Shown here in pieces: positions 14,726 through 21,440 of a stretch of DNA of 21,440 nucleotides. Under the pieces are notes generated by a model that had not been told where the DNA came from, searched no databases, and worked only from the letters and a program-made list of their open reading frames with translations. How positions within the stretch are numbered: position 1 is the stretch's first letter; each line of letters begins with the position of its first letter. The DNA lies in assembly GCA_937902455.1 (NCBI GenBank), contig CALELI010000125.1, positions 1-21,440 on the forward strand. The letters run 5' to 3'. Origin of the DNA: an uncultured Prevotellaceae bacterium. GTDB taxonomy: Bacteria; Bacteroidota; Bacteroidia; Bacteroidales; Bacteroidaceae. A program made the translations under genes and the position numbers.

Positions 14726-15919
14726 ATGATGATACAAGGAAAGCCGATATCGATATTTTCCGTAATCCGGACATTACATATAATCCCGGCTGCCGTATTC
14801 ATCATCTCTTTTCTGATTGTTCCTACTGTTACTGCCACAGCAGCCACTCCCGACTCACTGTCGTTCGACAACCAGCAAGCCACACCTACAGACTCAGCTA
14901 CAATAACCACACATAAGGAGTCAAAAATTCTCAAGCCGTTCAAATGGGCTGTGGGAGTAATGGACGTCATTTCCGACTATCTCATGGGATGCGACACATC
15001 TTACATCACCCCTCAGAAATACGAGTTCTCCACACAGATGGAGCTCAGTTATTTCCATGACTACTACCGTATGCGTTCGTCACGCAGCGGCGATGACAGC
15101 GAGATGGTCCTGCAGTCAGGCAATCCTCTCTCACTCGGTATCTATGCATATTGGGGGCCTTTCGGAATTGGACACTCATGGAATGTGGAAGACATCGGTA
15201 AGAGCAAGTCAAAGAGCAACGTCAACGGCTATCGAAACTCCTTCGTACTTAATACAGCAAGAATAATCGGAGAAGTCTATACGTTCGGGTCGGGTAAGAG
15301 TGCCAAGTTCACACGCATATCAGGAATCGATCTGGAAGGTAAGGACCGCAGTTTTGGAGGTCTCAAGTCCGAGTGCTTCGGAGTTGATGCCCAATACATC
15401 TTCAATCACTCCCGCTACTCATGGCCCGCAGCCTTCGGAGAGAATGCCGTTCAGAAGAAAGCCGCAGGGTCGTTCAAGGCTGGCATCTCGTACTGCAGGA
15501 TGAATATCTCCTTTGATCCCGACGAAATCAGTACCGACATCGCAGCCGACATTGACACCACTCTGTTCTTCGATCATGTGAAGTACACCGACTATGCCAT
15601 CAATTTCGGTTACAGCTACAACTGGCCGTTCGCCCGCAACTGTCTGCTGGCCGTATCTGCCATACCATCCATAGGGTATAGAAGAAGCGAGATCAACACA
15701 AACTATTCCAAGCAAATCCTCGACAACATCAGCACAGACCTCTTCCTACGTGCCAGCCTGTTCTGGAACAACACTAAGTATTTCTCCGGACTTGTGCTCG
15801 ACATCCACACCTATTCCTACCGTGAGAAGAAATTCAGTCTCACAAATTCTTATGGCACCGTAAAGTACATTCTTGGCTTCAATTTCCTCAAGAAAGCCAA
15901 ATACCGCAATGGAAAATAA
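14726..15919 (+). CDS. Probable outer-membrane protein, DUF4421-like, function unknown
   Basis: A 397-residue protein from the ATG at 14726; an in-frame TTG at 14720 and an ATG at 14729 are alternatives. An N-terminal hydrophobic stretch (about 20-38) followed by AATPDS is a signal peptide with a long, charged front. After a Thr/Ser-rich linker, GCDTSYITPQKYEFS starts a region rich in alternating aromatic and polar residues (for example YAINFGYSYNWPFARN and LFLRASLFWNNTKYF), as in beta-barrels. The pattern fits DUF4421 proteins of Bacteroidetes, by recollection rather than by search. It ends right at an A/T-only hairpin. No enzyme motif is visible. It precedes the B12 locus but is separated from it by a promoter and riboswitch, so a link is not implied. 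Confidence 0.7.
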   Translation: MMIQGKPISIFSVIRTLHIIPAAVFIISFLIVPTVTATAATPDSLSFDNQQATPTDSATITTHKESKILKPFKWAVGVMDVISDYLMGCDTSYITPQKYEFSTQMELSYFHDYYRMRSSRSGDDSEMVLQSGNPLSLGIYAYWGPFGIGHSWNVEDIGKSKSKSNVNGYRNSFVLNTARIIGEVYTFGSGKSAKFTRISGIDLEGKDRSFGGLKSECFGVDAQYIFNHSRYSWPAAFGENAVQKKAAGSFKAGISYCRMNISFDPDEISTDIAADIDTTLFFDHVKYTDYAINFGYSYNWPFARNCLLAVSAIPSIGYRRSEINTNYSKQILDNISTDLFLRASLFWNNTKYFSGLVLDIHTYSYREKKFSLTNSYGTVKYILGFNFLKKAKYRNGK

Positions 15920-15940
15920 AAATTCCTCACTTTTTATTTT
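15913..15940 (+). terminator. Weak A/T hairpin at the end of the DUF4421-like gene
   Basis: AAAATAAAAA (15913-15922) pairs perfectly with TTTTTATTTT (15931-15940) around an 8-base loop and overlaps the stop codon. The stem has no G-C pairs, so it would be a weak terminator at best. A near copy lies at 16001-16029. Confidence 0.35.
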
Positions 15941-16026
15941 GCTCACTTATTCGTATCTATCGCTCGTTGTACTCGCGCAAGATACTCACGCTCGAAAATA
16001 AAAATAAAAAATTCTTCACTTTTTAT

Positions 16027-16057
16027 TTTGTATTTTGCTCACTTATTCGTATCTTTG
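16027..16057 (+). promoter_or_regulatory. Promoter of the B12 uptake operon
   Basis: TTTG (16027-16030), 19 bases, then TATCTTTG (16050-16057): a full Bacteroidetes promoter. The expected transcription start near 16064 coincides with the beginning of the cobalamin riboswitch. Confidence 0.85.
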
Positions 16058-16065
16058 CAACAGTT

Positions 16066-16222
16066 TTGTGCCTTTGAGGCTTAAAAGGGAACCAGGTGAA
16101 AGTCCTGGACAGTCCCGCTGCTGTAAGTCACATTCTCCCGGCAAACATTGCCACTGTCTCCTGCTATAAGGAGTTCGGGAAGGCGTTTGAAAGAGGGGTG
16201 ACAAGTCAGAAGACCTGCAAGA
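16066..16222 (+). promoter_or_regulatory. Cobalamin riboswitch
   Basis: Core elements in order: small stem GCCT/AGGC (16070-16080); GGGA and TCCC closing the hairpin CCAGG-TGAAAG-TCCTGG (16092-16107); GCTGCTGTAA (16117-16126); and the B12 box AGTCAGAAGACCTGC (16204-16218). Downstream, GTCCT (16238-16242) can pair with AGGAC (16250-16254) just before the btuB start, which suggests control close to the translation start. In this family, binding of adenosylcobalamin or a related corrinoid lowers expression of the downstream genes. Confidence 0.95.
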
Positions 16223-16268
16223 CTCGGTTATTAACCCGTCCTCGAGGAAAGGACACAATAACAAACCT

Positions 16269-18194
16269 ATGGTTAGACATTCATTAGCCCTTGGCTTTTG
16301 GCTGCTGAGTTGTGCAGGATTTTGCCAGTCAGACAGTATCTTATTAACAGAGGTAGAAGTGGCAACCCACAGGGTTGGCAAGGACATCTCATCGTCTGCC
16401 CCGCTCTTCTCTCTCGGCGAACAGGACATTCTGAAGAATGGCATCACAGACATATCAGACGCCCTTCACCGTCTGCCGGGAGTGACACTGCGCGACTATG
16501 GAGGTGCCGGCGGAATGAAGACCGTGAGCGTACGCGGTTTCGGTTCGCAGCATACAGGGGTATGCTACGACGGTCTGGCACTGAGCGACTGCCAGACAGG
16601 GCAGATAGACTTGCAGAGATATACGATGCCTGGCATTGAATCACTATGGCTTACAGTTGGCGACAACGAGGACATATTCCAGCCGGCACGAAACATGAGT
16701 AACGCCGCCACATTGGGCTTTAACTCAAACATACGCAGTTCATCGGCTCAACTGACTGTCGGATCATGGGGATATATTAACCCGAGGCTCACCATGTGTC
16801 TTATGGACAACGGAAAGTCACGGCTCGGAGCTTCGGCAGACTTCATATACGCAGAGAACAACTATGGATTCTCACTGGAGAACGTGTCTGTCACCACCCA
16901 TGAACATCGCAATCACAGTCGCATGAAACAGGGACATGCAGAACTGAACTTTGCAACTGAAGGGCGCACCTACTCGCTGAACGGCAAGCTCTACTACTAC
17001 GACAACGACCGCCAACTGCCTGGAGCCGTACACTACTACGTGAACGACAACGACGAGAACCTGCACGAACAGAACATATTCGGCCAGATGCAGTTCCGCA
17101 GTATGCTGGACAATCATTTCTCATTGAAGATAAGCGGTAAATGGAACTGGGCCATGTCGGACTATACCAACGGTAAGCCCAACGGAAACATCCAGCCCGC
17201 AACCTACTGGCAACGCGAGGGATACGCAAGTGGTGCCCTACTCTATTCCCCACTGACAATGCTTTCCTTCGACTATTCTGCCGACTATGTCTACAACAGC
17301 CTTAACGGCAGTACCGCAAACATATCGCACCCATCCCGGAACTCGGTGCTCCAGGCCCTGTGCGGGAAATGGTCTGACGGACGTGTCACAATAGTAGGGA
17401 AAGGACTCTTTGGAATTTATTCTTCCTGTCCGGATGGGACAGAGACACATTTCTCACCTTCCGTCAGCGGTTCGTTCAGAGTTCTCAACGACAAGGATTT
17501 CTACCTGAGAGCAAGCTGGAAAAACAGTTTCCGCATGCCGTCGTTCAACGAACTCTATTACTATCATCTCGGTTCCTCTGACCTGCATCCGGAACAGGCT
17601 CACCAGTGGAATATCGGCGTGGCTCACAGATTCAGCCCTGGAAACTGGAACGGGAGTTACTCCGTGGACATATATTATAATAAGGTAGAGGACAAGATTG
17701 TGTCAGTTCCTGTCAACATGTTTGTATGGAGAACTGTCAATATCGGCAAGGTGGCCGCATTCGGCACAGACCTGACTGCCGACATCGACTACACCCTGTC
17801 CTCACGTCACACTCTGGGAATATCATGCAATTACAGCCTGCAACGGGTGGAGAACAGGACGGACAAAGACAGTAAGTATCATGGTTACCAGATTGCCTAC
17901 ACACCCGAGCACACTGGCAGCATCACCGCCCGTTGGACGAATCCCTGGGTCAACGTGAGTGTGACTGGTGACGGAATGAGTGAACGCTGGACAACCAACG
18001 AGCACAGCGACGACACAAGGCTGGCAGGCTTCGTGGAATGGTCGGCAAGCGGGTTCCGCGACTTCAGCATAGGCAGGCACATCCTCACAGCAAGAGCCAG
18101 TGTCACCAATATCTTCAACAAGCAGTACGACATCGTAGCCCGCTATCCCATGCCTGGACGAGGATGGAAAGTAAGTATCAGTTACAAGTTCTAA
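16269..18194 (+). CDS. btuB: TonB-dependent vitamin B12 receptor BtuB
   Basis: A 641-residue outer-membrane receptor that imports corrinoids using TonB energy. Signal peptide about 1-19 (cut near GFC/QSD). A TonB-box-like stretch (ILLTEVEV, 24-31) leads into the plug domain (about 40-150), with DALHRLPGV, SVRGFGSQ and the loop YDGLALSDCQTG. The rest is a 22-strand-type barrel rich in aromatic, alternating segments, ending in the outer-membrane signal WKVSISYKF with a terminal phenylalanine. Its length is close to E. coli BtuB (614). The long N-terminal extension seen in SusC-type receptors is absent. The riboswitch directly upstream makes B12 the likely ligand. Confidence 0.92.
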   Translation: MVRHSLALGFWLLSCAGFCQSDSILLTEVEVATHRVGKDISSSAPLFSLGEQDILKNGITDISDALHRLPGVTLRDYGGAGGMKTVSVRGFGSQHTGVCYDGLALSDCQTGQIDLQRYTMPGIESLWLTVGDNEDIFQPARNMSNAATLGFNSNIRSSSAQLTVGSWGYINPRLTMCLMDNGKSRLGASADFIYAENNYGFSLENVSVTTHEHRNHSRMKQGHAELNFATEGRTYSLNGKLYYYDNDRQLPGAVHYYVNDNDENLHEQNIFGQMQFRSMLDNHFSLKISGKWNWAMSDYTNGKPNGNIQPATYWQREGYASGALLYSPLTMLSFDYSADYVYNSLNGSTANISHPSRNSVLQALCGKWSDGRVTIVGKGLFGIYSSCPDGTETHFSPSVSGSFRVLNDKDFYLRASWKNSFRMPSFNELYYYHLGSSDLHPEQAHQWNIGVAHRFSPGNWNGSYSVDIYYNKVEDKIVSVPVNMFVWRTVNIGKVAAFGTDLTADIDYTLSSRHTLGISCNYSLQRVENRTDKDSKYHGYQIAYTPEHTGSITARWTNPWVNVSVTGDGMSERWTTNEHSDDTRLAGFVEWSASGFRDFSIGRHILTARASVTNIFNKQYDIVARYPMPGRGWKVSISYKF

Positions 18195-18220
18195 AATAAG
18201 TGGCCACATAATATTCAAGA

Positions 18221-18251
18221 CAAAAACAAAAACAAAAACAAAAAACAAAAA
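18221..18251 (+). repeat. CAAAAA repeat in the leader of the btuG-like gene
   Basis: Five successive CAAAAA or CAAAAAA units lie directly before the ATG at 18256. In Bacteroidetes, which rarely use Shine-Dalgarno pairing, A-rich leaders are associated with good translation, so this probably acts as the ribosome-binding region. It could also vary in length by slippage. Confidence 0.7.
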
Positions 18252-18255
18252 GACT

Positions 18256-19326
18256 ATGAACAAGTATCTATCATTATTTCTTCTTGCATCGGTTGCCGTA
18301 TTTGCATCCTGTGACAAGGATGACGACAACAACAGTAACGAACCTATTTCTGTGACCGAAGGCATGTATGTCATCAACGAAGGGAACTACTATTCGAGTA
18401 TCGACGGCAGTCTTTCATATCTTGACTATGCAACAGACAAGATAAACAACAAGGTATTCCAGCAAGCGAATGGCATAAGTCTCGGAGGTACTCCCAACGA
18501 CGGAATCATATTCAACGACATGCTCGTAATTCCAGCGACAGACGAGCAAATGGTATGGTTCGTGGATTCCAAGACATTCAAGGTCGTAGACAAGTTGTCC
18601 CTGAACTTCCAGCCACGAAAAATCACAGCTGACGAAAATCGCGTGTATATCTCCACTTATAGCGGAAGGGTAATTGCCTATAATCCAGAGACAAAAGTAG
18701 CAGAGACGTCGGAAGTAATCGGTGCATGCCTCGAAGACATAGTTTATCTCAACGGATACATCTATGTATGCAACACCTACAACGCTGACTACACCTACAA
18801 CACTAATGTAGTGAAACTCAATGCATCAGACCTCAGGAAAGTAAAGGACATAACCGTCATCTGCAACCCTTCACAGATTGAAACCGACGGCAAGGACATC
18901 TACGTAATGAGCTATGGGGACTATGCGTCAGTAGGTTCTGCCATACAGAAAATCGACTCACAGGACAATGTGAGAACATTGTGTGAAGGAAGTAACTTCA
19001 CACTTGGAAATGACATACTTTATTACTATGTAACTTCCTACGACGAAAACTGGCAGTCGATAATATCTTATAACACTTACGATTTAACCACTGGAAAGAT
19101 TGCTCCATTCATAGATGGAAATGACATTGAATATCCGGGAAGCATAGCATTTGACAGTAACAATAATTATATATATGTTTCAGCATATCATCTCAGCGAA
19201 TATGGCTATGGAGACTACAACACTCCGGGCTATATCGTGAAGTATGACTTGAAGGGAAATAAGCTCGGTTCATACGATGCCGGAGTCGGCCCTAAGACAA
19301 TGGTATTCAAGACATCAGTTAAATGA
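18256..19326 (+). CDS. btuG: Surface B12-binding lipoprotein, BtuG-like beta-propeller
   Basis: A 356-residue lipoprotein with lipobox FASC, C19 acylated, followed by the acidic tract DKDDD that resembles the Bacteroidetes signal for export to the cell surface. The mature part begins with MYVINEGNYYSS (38-49), typical of DUF5074/YncE-like propellers. It contains repeated blade-like strands such as NGYIYVCN, GKDIYVMSYG and NYIYVSAYH. In Bacteroides, BtuG is a seven-bladed propeller that caps BtuB and captures B12 at high affinity; position right after btuB under a cobalamin riboswitch supports the same role here. The stop overlaps the next start (ATGA, 19323-19326). Confidence 0.85.
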   Translation: MNKYLSLFLLASVAVFASCDKDDDNNSNEPISVTEGMYVINEGNYYSSIDGSLSYLDYATDKINNKVFQQANGISLGGTPNDGIIFNDMLVIPATDEQMVWFVDSKTFKVVDKLSLNFQPRKITADENRVYISTYSGRVIAYNPETKVAETSEVIGACLEDIVYLNGYIYVCNTYNADYTYNTNVVKLNASDLRKVKDITVICNPSQIETDGKDIYVMSYGDYASVGSAIQKIDSQDNVRTLCEGSNFTLGNDILYYYVTSYDENWQSIISYNTYDLTTGKIAPFIDGNDIEYPGSIAFDSNNNYIYVSAYHLSEYGYGDYNTPGYIVKYDLKGNKLGSYDAGVGPKTMVFKTSVK

Positions 19327-20345
19327 CACGGACATTCTATCTATCTGCATTTTTTGCCTTGCTCCTGTTGAGTTCATGCACTCAGCAGGGCAAGGTTTCC
19401 CGTATGGGTATAGCTAATGATACCATAGAAGATGTCGTAGAAAATATCGTATTAAATTACGCAAGACTTCTATCCATCAAGGAAAGTCCAGATCAGGTTG
19501 AAGCGACGATTATCGACCCATGGGATTCGACCAGGATTCTGCAAAGGATTGTCGTAGAAAAAAAGAAAAAAAATGCAGCTGTTTTCATTCTCCCACACTG
19601 CGGATTGCTCGACTCTCTCGGCTGCGGTGAATACTACACCAATTTGAGCGACATCATCACGCCTGATCCCGAACAAATCATAGATATGGACGCAGATGTG
19701 ATATTCGTGTCGCCGTTTGAAAATAGCGGAGGATATGGGGCAATAGAGAAACTGGGCATCGACATCATCCAATGTGCAGACTATATGGAGTCAACCCCAT
19801 TGGGACGGGCAGAATGGATGAAGTTCTATGGAAGGCTATTCGGACAGGGCGAGAAGGCAGACAGCCTGTTCGATGTGATAGAGAGAAACTACAACCGGCA
19901 GAAGGATGCCGTGCAAGAGAAAACGACGAGACGTCCAAAAGTGACGTGCGACCTCATTACAGGCAGTACGTGGTATGTACCTGGAGGCAACAGTACATTC
20001 GGACACCTGATAGAGGATGCCGGAGGAACATATATCTATCGAGAGAGATACCAGAACGGTTCGTTGGCGCTATCACCGGAGACCGTATTCGAGAAGAGCG
20101 AGGAGGCTGACATCTGGCTTATACGTTATTCTCAGGAGACCGACATGACCTATTCTCAACTTGGAAGCGAATCTCCCCATTACAGCAGACTGAAAGCCTT
20201 CAAGACAAGAAAGGTGTATGGATGCAACCTGAGTAAGGTTCCATTTTTCGAAGAGACGCCGTTCCATCCCGACCTGATACTCGATGACCTCATCAAGGTG
20301 ATGAAAGGAGAATACGGGAGTAAATATTTCAAAAGACTTGAATAA
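19323..20345 (+). CDS. btuF: B12 ABC transporter substrate-binding lipoprotein, BtuF-like
   Basis: A 340-residue helical-backbone binding protein of the metal/corrinoid class, anchored by a lipobox (LSSC, C19). Two lobes are seen: an N-terminal part with PEQIIDMDADVIFVSP (lobe 1), the connecting helix around STPLGRAEWMKFYGRLF, and a C-terminal lobe with GSTWYVPGGNSTFGHLIEDAG. It hands corrinoid from the periplasm to the BtuC permease. It overlaps btuG by 4 bases and ends 2 bases before btuC, so translation is probably coupled. A poly-A stretch (A7-G-A8 at 19558-19573) encodes EKKKKN and is prone to slippage. Confidence 0.85.
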   Translation: MTRTFYLSAFFALLLLSSCTQQGKVSRMGIANDTIEDVVENIVLNYARLLSIKESPDQVEATIIDPWDSTRILQRIVVEKKKKNAAVFILPHCGLLDSLGCGEYYTNLSDIITPDPEQIIDMDADVIFVSPFENSGGYGAIEKLGIDIIQCADYMESTPLGRAEWMKFYGRLFGQGEKADSLFDVIERNYNRQKDAVQEKTTRRPKVTCDLITGSTWYVPGGNSTFGHLIEDAGGTYIYRERYQNGSLALSPETVFEKSEEADIWLIRYSQETDMTYSQLGSESPHYSRLKAFKTRKVYGCNLSKVPFFEETPFHPDLILDDLIKVMKGEYGSKYFKRLE

Positions 20346-20347
20346 AC

Positions 20348-21364
20348 ATGAAAAAGAGAGACTTGCATTGGCTGATTGCCGGCATGATAATCGTGGTGCT
20401 GTTTATCTGCAACCTGTTCTTCGGATCGACAGACATTCCATCATCCGATGTATGGAATATCCTTACTGGTGGAAACTGCGACAAGGAGAGCTGGCGCTAT
20501 ATCGTAGTGGAGTCCAGACTACCACAGGCTATAACGGCACTGCTGTGTGGTGCTTCGCTGGCTGTATCCGGCCTGATGCTCCAGACGGCATTCTCAAACC
20601 CACTTGCAGGTCCGTCAATACTCGGAATCAACTCGGGCGCAAGTCTTGGAGTAGCAATAGTCATGCTTGCTACAGGAGGTACGATTGCAACCAGCACTTT
20701 TGCACTCTCAGGATTCCTCTCGGTGATTATAAGCGCGTTCATTGGGTCGATGATTGTAATGAGCATAATATTACTCTTCTCCAGTATTGTGCGCAACAAC
20801 CTCATGCTGCTCATAATCGGTATCATGATAGGCTACATCACTTCATCTGCCATTTCCCTGCTCAACTATTTCTCGACGGCAGAAGGTGTGCACAGCTATG
20901 TGATATGGGGAATGGGCAACTTCAGCGGAGTGTCCCTTCAGCAGATGCCTTGGTTCTCCGGGATGTGTATCATCGGGCTGGGCATTTCCATCATGCTCAT
21001 CAAGCCACTCAACGCCATGTTGCTCGGCACACAGTATGCTGAAAATCTTGGCATCAACATTCGCAGGACACGGAACCTCCTGTTGGTCTCTACAGGAATC
21101 CTTACGGCTGTCACGACGGCATTCTGCGGTCCGATAGCATTTATCGGACTTGCCGTACCACATGTTGCCCGTCTGATTATCGGAAGTGACAACCACAAAT
21201 CCCTGCTTCCACTCACACTGCTGTGTGGTGCAGGAATTGCGCTATTGTGTAATCTCATCTGCACATTGCCCGGCAATTCGGGACTGATACCCCTCAATGC
21301 AGTTACACCAATCCTCGGAGCACCTGTAATAGTCTACGTAATCATCAAAGGACGGATAAAATAA
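20348..21364 (+). CDS. btuC: B12 ABC transporter permease, BtuC-like (FecCD family)
   Basis: A 338-residue inner-membrane permease with about ten helices. The FecCD signatures are clear: GASLAVSGLMLQTAFSNPLA followed by GPSILGINSGASLG, and later GPIAFIGLAVPHVARLIIG, the segment that contacts the ATPase. It forms the channel that receives corrinoid from the binding protein. Iron or heme transporters belong to the same family, but the riboswitch-led operon favours B12. The start at 20348 lies 2 bases past the btuF stop. The matching ATPase (BtuD) is not in the window. Confidence 0.9.
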   Translation: MKKRDLHWLIAGMIIVVLFICNLFFGSTDIPSSDVWNILTGGNCDKESWRYIVVESRLPQAITALLCGASLAVSGLMLQTAFSNPLAGPSILGINSGASLGVAIVMLATGGTIATSTFALSGFLSVIISAFIGSMIVMSIILLFSSIVRNNLMLLIIGIMIGYITSSAISLLNYFSTAEGVHSYVIWGMGNFSGVSLQQMPWFSGMCIIGLGISIMLIKPLNAMLLGTQYAENLGINIRRTRNLLLVSTGILTAVTTAFCGPIAFIGLAVPHVARLIIGSDNHKSLLPLTLLCGAGIALLCNLICTLPGNSGLIPLNAVTPILGAPVIVYVIIKGRIK

Positions 21365-21440
21365 ACACGTACAAAAATCTTGCTTTTTATCCCCGTTTTT
21401 CCTGTTTTTTTCTTAGTGAATTGAAGGAAAAAACGTATGG
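21365..21440 (+). other. Right edge: gap after btuC, possible start of the next gene
   Basis: Seventy-six T-rich bases follow the btuC stop. CGTTTTTCC near 21394 and GGAAAAAACG at 21426-21435 are imperfect reverse complements, too weak to call a terminator. An ATG at 21437-21439 preceded by an A-rich stretch may open the next gene (btuD would be expected), but one codon proves nothing. Confidence 0.3.

Larger units (their letters stand above)
15913..16057 (+). repeat. Near-duplicate of the promoter region ahead of the riboswitch
   Basis: Copy 1 (15913-15958) and copy 2 (16001-16053) share AAAATAAAAA, a TTC(C/T)TCAC spacer, TTTTTATTTTG and the block GCTCACTTATTCGTATCT. Copy 2 has an extra 7 bases (TATTTTG duplicated at 16024-16037) and a complete -7 box; copy 1 reads TATCTATC instead. 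The 40 bases between the copies show no feature. Confidence 0.8.

Noticed and set aside
15941..16000. A promoter in the first copy of the duplicated block
   Set aside because: The -7 box is broken (TATCTATC) and the TTTG lies only 12 bases upstream.
20338..21042. 234-residue frame overlapping btuC on the same strand
   Set aside because: Composition is rich in Cys, His and Arg with no membrane helices; the btuC frame carries all FecCD signatures.

Overview
The window looks like a chromosomal segment of a Bacteroidales bacterium, most likely Prevotella or a close relative. The evidence is the promoter style (TTTG, about 19-20 bases, then TAnnTTTG), the near absence of Shine-Dalgarno sequences, the 1124-residue SecA with a C-terminal zinc motif, GyrA numbering and a characteristic QRDR, the surface lipoprotein in the vitamin B12 locus, and families such as DUF4105/Lnb and (tentatively) DUF4421. 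The species cannot be fixed from sequence alone.

Layout. (1) 1-3040, plus strand: the tail of an unidentified gene, then a one-module NRPS-like enzyme (adenylation, carrier, thioesterase; no condensation domain), then a 310-base gap with a promoter and a possibly structured leader in front of a 96-residue lipoprotein. (2) 3106-3143: a bidirectional terminator shared with the convergent block. (3) 3176-13598, minus strand: a DUF4105/Lnb-type membrane protein and secA (4 bases apart), a strong terminator, then gyrA from its own promoter, a TPR protein and a secreted tandem esterase. (4) 13599-13683: two overlapping divergent promoters built on one inverted repeat. (5) 13684-15919, plus strand: a Gfo/Idh/MocA oxidoreductase and a probable outer-membrane protein of unknown function. 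(6) 15920-21440, plus strand: a near-duplicated promoter region, a cobalamin riboswitch, and a B12 uptake operon encoding BtuB (TonB-dependent receptor), BtuG-like surface lipoprotein, BtuF-like binding lipoprotein and BtuC-like permease. The ATPase (btuD) is expected just past the right edge.

How the genes work together. The clearest system is B12 uptake: the surface lipoprotein captures corrinoid, BtuB takes it across the outer membrane, BtuF passes it to the BtuC permease, and the riboswitch shuts expression when B12 is plentiful. secA and gyrA are housekeeping genes. The least familiar items are the A-T-TE enzyme at the left edge, the leader at 2610-2749, and a family of 7-base tandem repeats filling three intergenic gaps, one of which forms a 33-base inverted repeat. 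No tRNA, rRNA, CRISPR array, insertion sequence or integrase was seen.
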